Source of the DNA: CAUUJV01 sp963545565
GTDB lineage: Bacteria > Actinomycetota > Actinomycetes > Actinomycetales > Bifidobacteriaceae
Direction of reading: 5' to 3'
DNA: 64,000 bases
Assembly (NCBI GenBank): GCA_963545565.1
Contig: CAUUJV010000008.1
Span: forward strand, 19,373 to 83,372
The position numbers and the translations under genes were made by a program. Positions 63,272-64,000 of this stretch are shown here, one piece after another (position 1 is the stretch's first letter; every line of letters starts with the position of its first letter). The notes beneath the pieces were generated by a model. It was not told where the DNA came from. It made no database searches and saw only the letters and a list, made by a program, of their open reading frames with translations.

Positions 63272-64000
63272 CTATGCGCTCTTCTTCAACACTGCGAAAG
63301 CCTTAGGGTCAAGCACTGAATAGGCAAGAACAGCTTCAGTGCGATACGCAATCTGATTATTAGACTTCAAATCCACGCCAGTCTTATCAGGATCACCGTA
63401 AGGAATAATCTCAGCAGTAATATCGCGTACCATACCCCAACGAATCAGATTAAAATCACCGACAAACGCGAGAACATTAGTCGCAGCAGCAGCCTTCACA
63501 CCAGGAACAGCTCCAGAAGTTGCAGCAGTAATACCATCCACGGTAGTAGTCTGCAAATTCAACGGGATTTCAGGGAAATAACGCATGCCAGTAGCAGCCA
63601 CACGAAGCCCACGCATCTGGTTCGCGAAAGTCTTCGACAATGCCAAACCATTCACGTCATAGTCTTCATTCACAGCTGCAACAAGATCATCAAACGAGTC
63701 AAGCACGTCAGAGCCCATCGTGACTTGTACAGCCTTTTCAGAGAGCTTATCGTAACCTTCCAAAACCGTACCAGCCTTAGGATTCACAGCATGATACACA
63801 ATGTAATCCAATGCGCGACCCAAAGAAGCAGCCTGGTCTTCCTGAATATGCTGAATAATCTCCAGCTGATTATCCTCGTCAGCCCACTGAAGCTCAGAAG
63901 AGACGCGAGTAGTGGTCTGAATCTTCACACGCTTCGCAGTCACAGACTGAATAGTCTGCTTATAAGACGACTTCTGCGCGCCCTCAGCAACAACCTCAGC
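63272..64000 (-). CDS. Phage major capsid protein (HK97-like), start outside the window
   Basis: The last ~243 residues are visible. The frame is open to the window edge (AEVVAEGAQKSS precedes the GTG at 63943), so the start lies beyond. HK97-fold text includes SSELQWADEDNQLEIIQHIQEDQAASLGRALDYIVYHAVNP and, near the end, DFNLIRWGMVRDITAEIIPYGDPD and IAYRTEAVLAYSVLDPKAFAVL, typical of actinophage major capsids. It shows that the prophage continues past the right edge. Confidence 0.88.
   Translation of the reverse strand, partial: AEVVAEGAQKSSYKQTIQSVTAKRVKIQTTTRVSSELQWADEDNQLEIIQHIQEDQAASLGRALDYIVYHAVNPKAGTVLEGYDKLSEKAVQVTMGSDVLDSFDDLVAAVNEDYDVNGLALSKTFANQMRGLRVAATGMRYFPEIPLNLQTTTVDGITAATSGAVPGVKAAAATNVLAFVGDFNLIRWGMVRDITAEIIPYGDPDKTGVDLKSNNQIAYRTEAVLAYSVLDPKAFAVLKKSA

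Noticed and set aside
1..64000. CRISPR arrays, insertion sequences and tRNA genes
   Set aside because: Read through by eye on both strands; no regular spacer-repeat array, transposase motif or cloverleaf was found.

Overview
The window is chromosomal DNA from an AT-leaning member of the Bifidobacteriaceae, most like Gardnerella, Scardovia or Alloscardovia. The evidence is a tmRNA tag reading AKSNRTEFALAA, the actinobacterial gene types (DUF3027, ClpC, HelD/HelR), and a dcw cluster in which a degenerate Mur-ligase-like gene sits between ftsI and murF. The genus is inferred, not proven.

Layout. 1-3180: end of a sensor kinase, a cold-shock-domain protein and a DUF3027 protein. 3181-6656: an operon (TIGR04076-type protein, aldo/keto reductase, NhaC-type transporter) behind a 23-codon Trp-rich leader peptide and an attenuator-like terminator. 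6687-10755: universal stress protein and ClpC. 10844-33588: an accessory island for antimicrobial-peptide production, sensing and resistance. It holds (a) a reverse-strand ABC transporter plus two-component module; (b) an unannounced class III lanthipeptide cluster at about 15.7-26.9 kb; (c) a TetR/hydrolase pair; (d) a second two-component plus three-gene ABC module. 33628-40553: fused ECF ATPases/EcfT, RibU with an FMN riboswitch, SerA and a HelD-like helicase. 40664-55776: the dcw cell-wall/division cluster from mraZ to ftsQ. 55920-59715: the upper mevalonate pathway. 59799-60943: dtd and ssrA (tmRNA). 60944-64000: a shrunken prophage beside ssrA.

Main discovery. The lanthipeptide cluster has a 40-residue precursor gene at 17833-17955. 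Its leader carries ILELQ and its core carries two copies of Ser-x2-Ser-x3-Cys, the labionin-forming pattern of labyrinthopeptin-like class III peptides. Around it are an ABC exporter, an FtsX-type ABC transporter, a NarL-type two-component system, a LanKC synthetase and a prolyl-oligopeptidase-like protease. Four copies of a GTCATCT-N2-AGATGAC palindrome lie upstream of the four transcription units, as expected for an autoregulated peptide system. The synthetase is frameshifted at a G6 tract and the protease contains a C9 tract, so production may be switched by homopolymer slippage. Direct copies of an ABC-ATPase segment flank the cluster and hint at how the region was assembled.

In the prophage, the predicted endolysin is fused in frame to the start of a head-tail joining protein. 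The tail genes are missing between them, which marks a large deletion.
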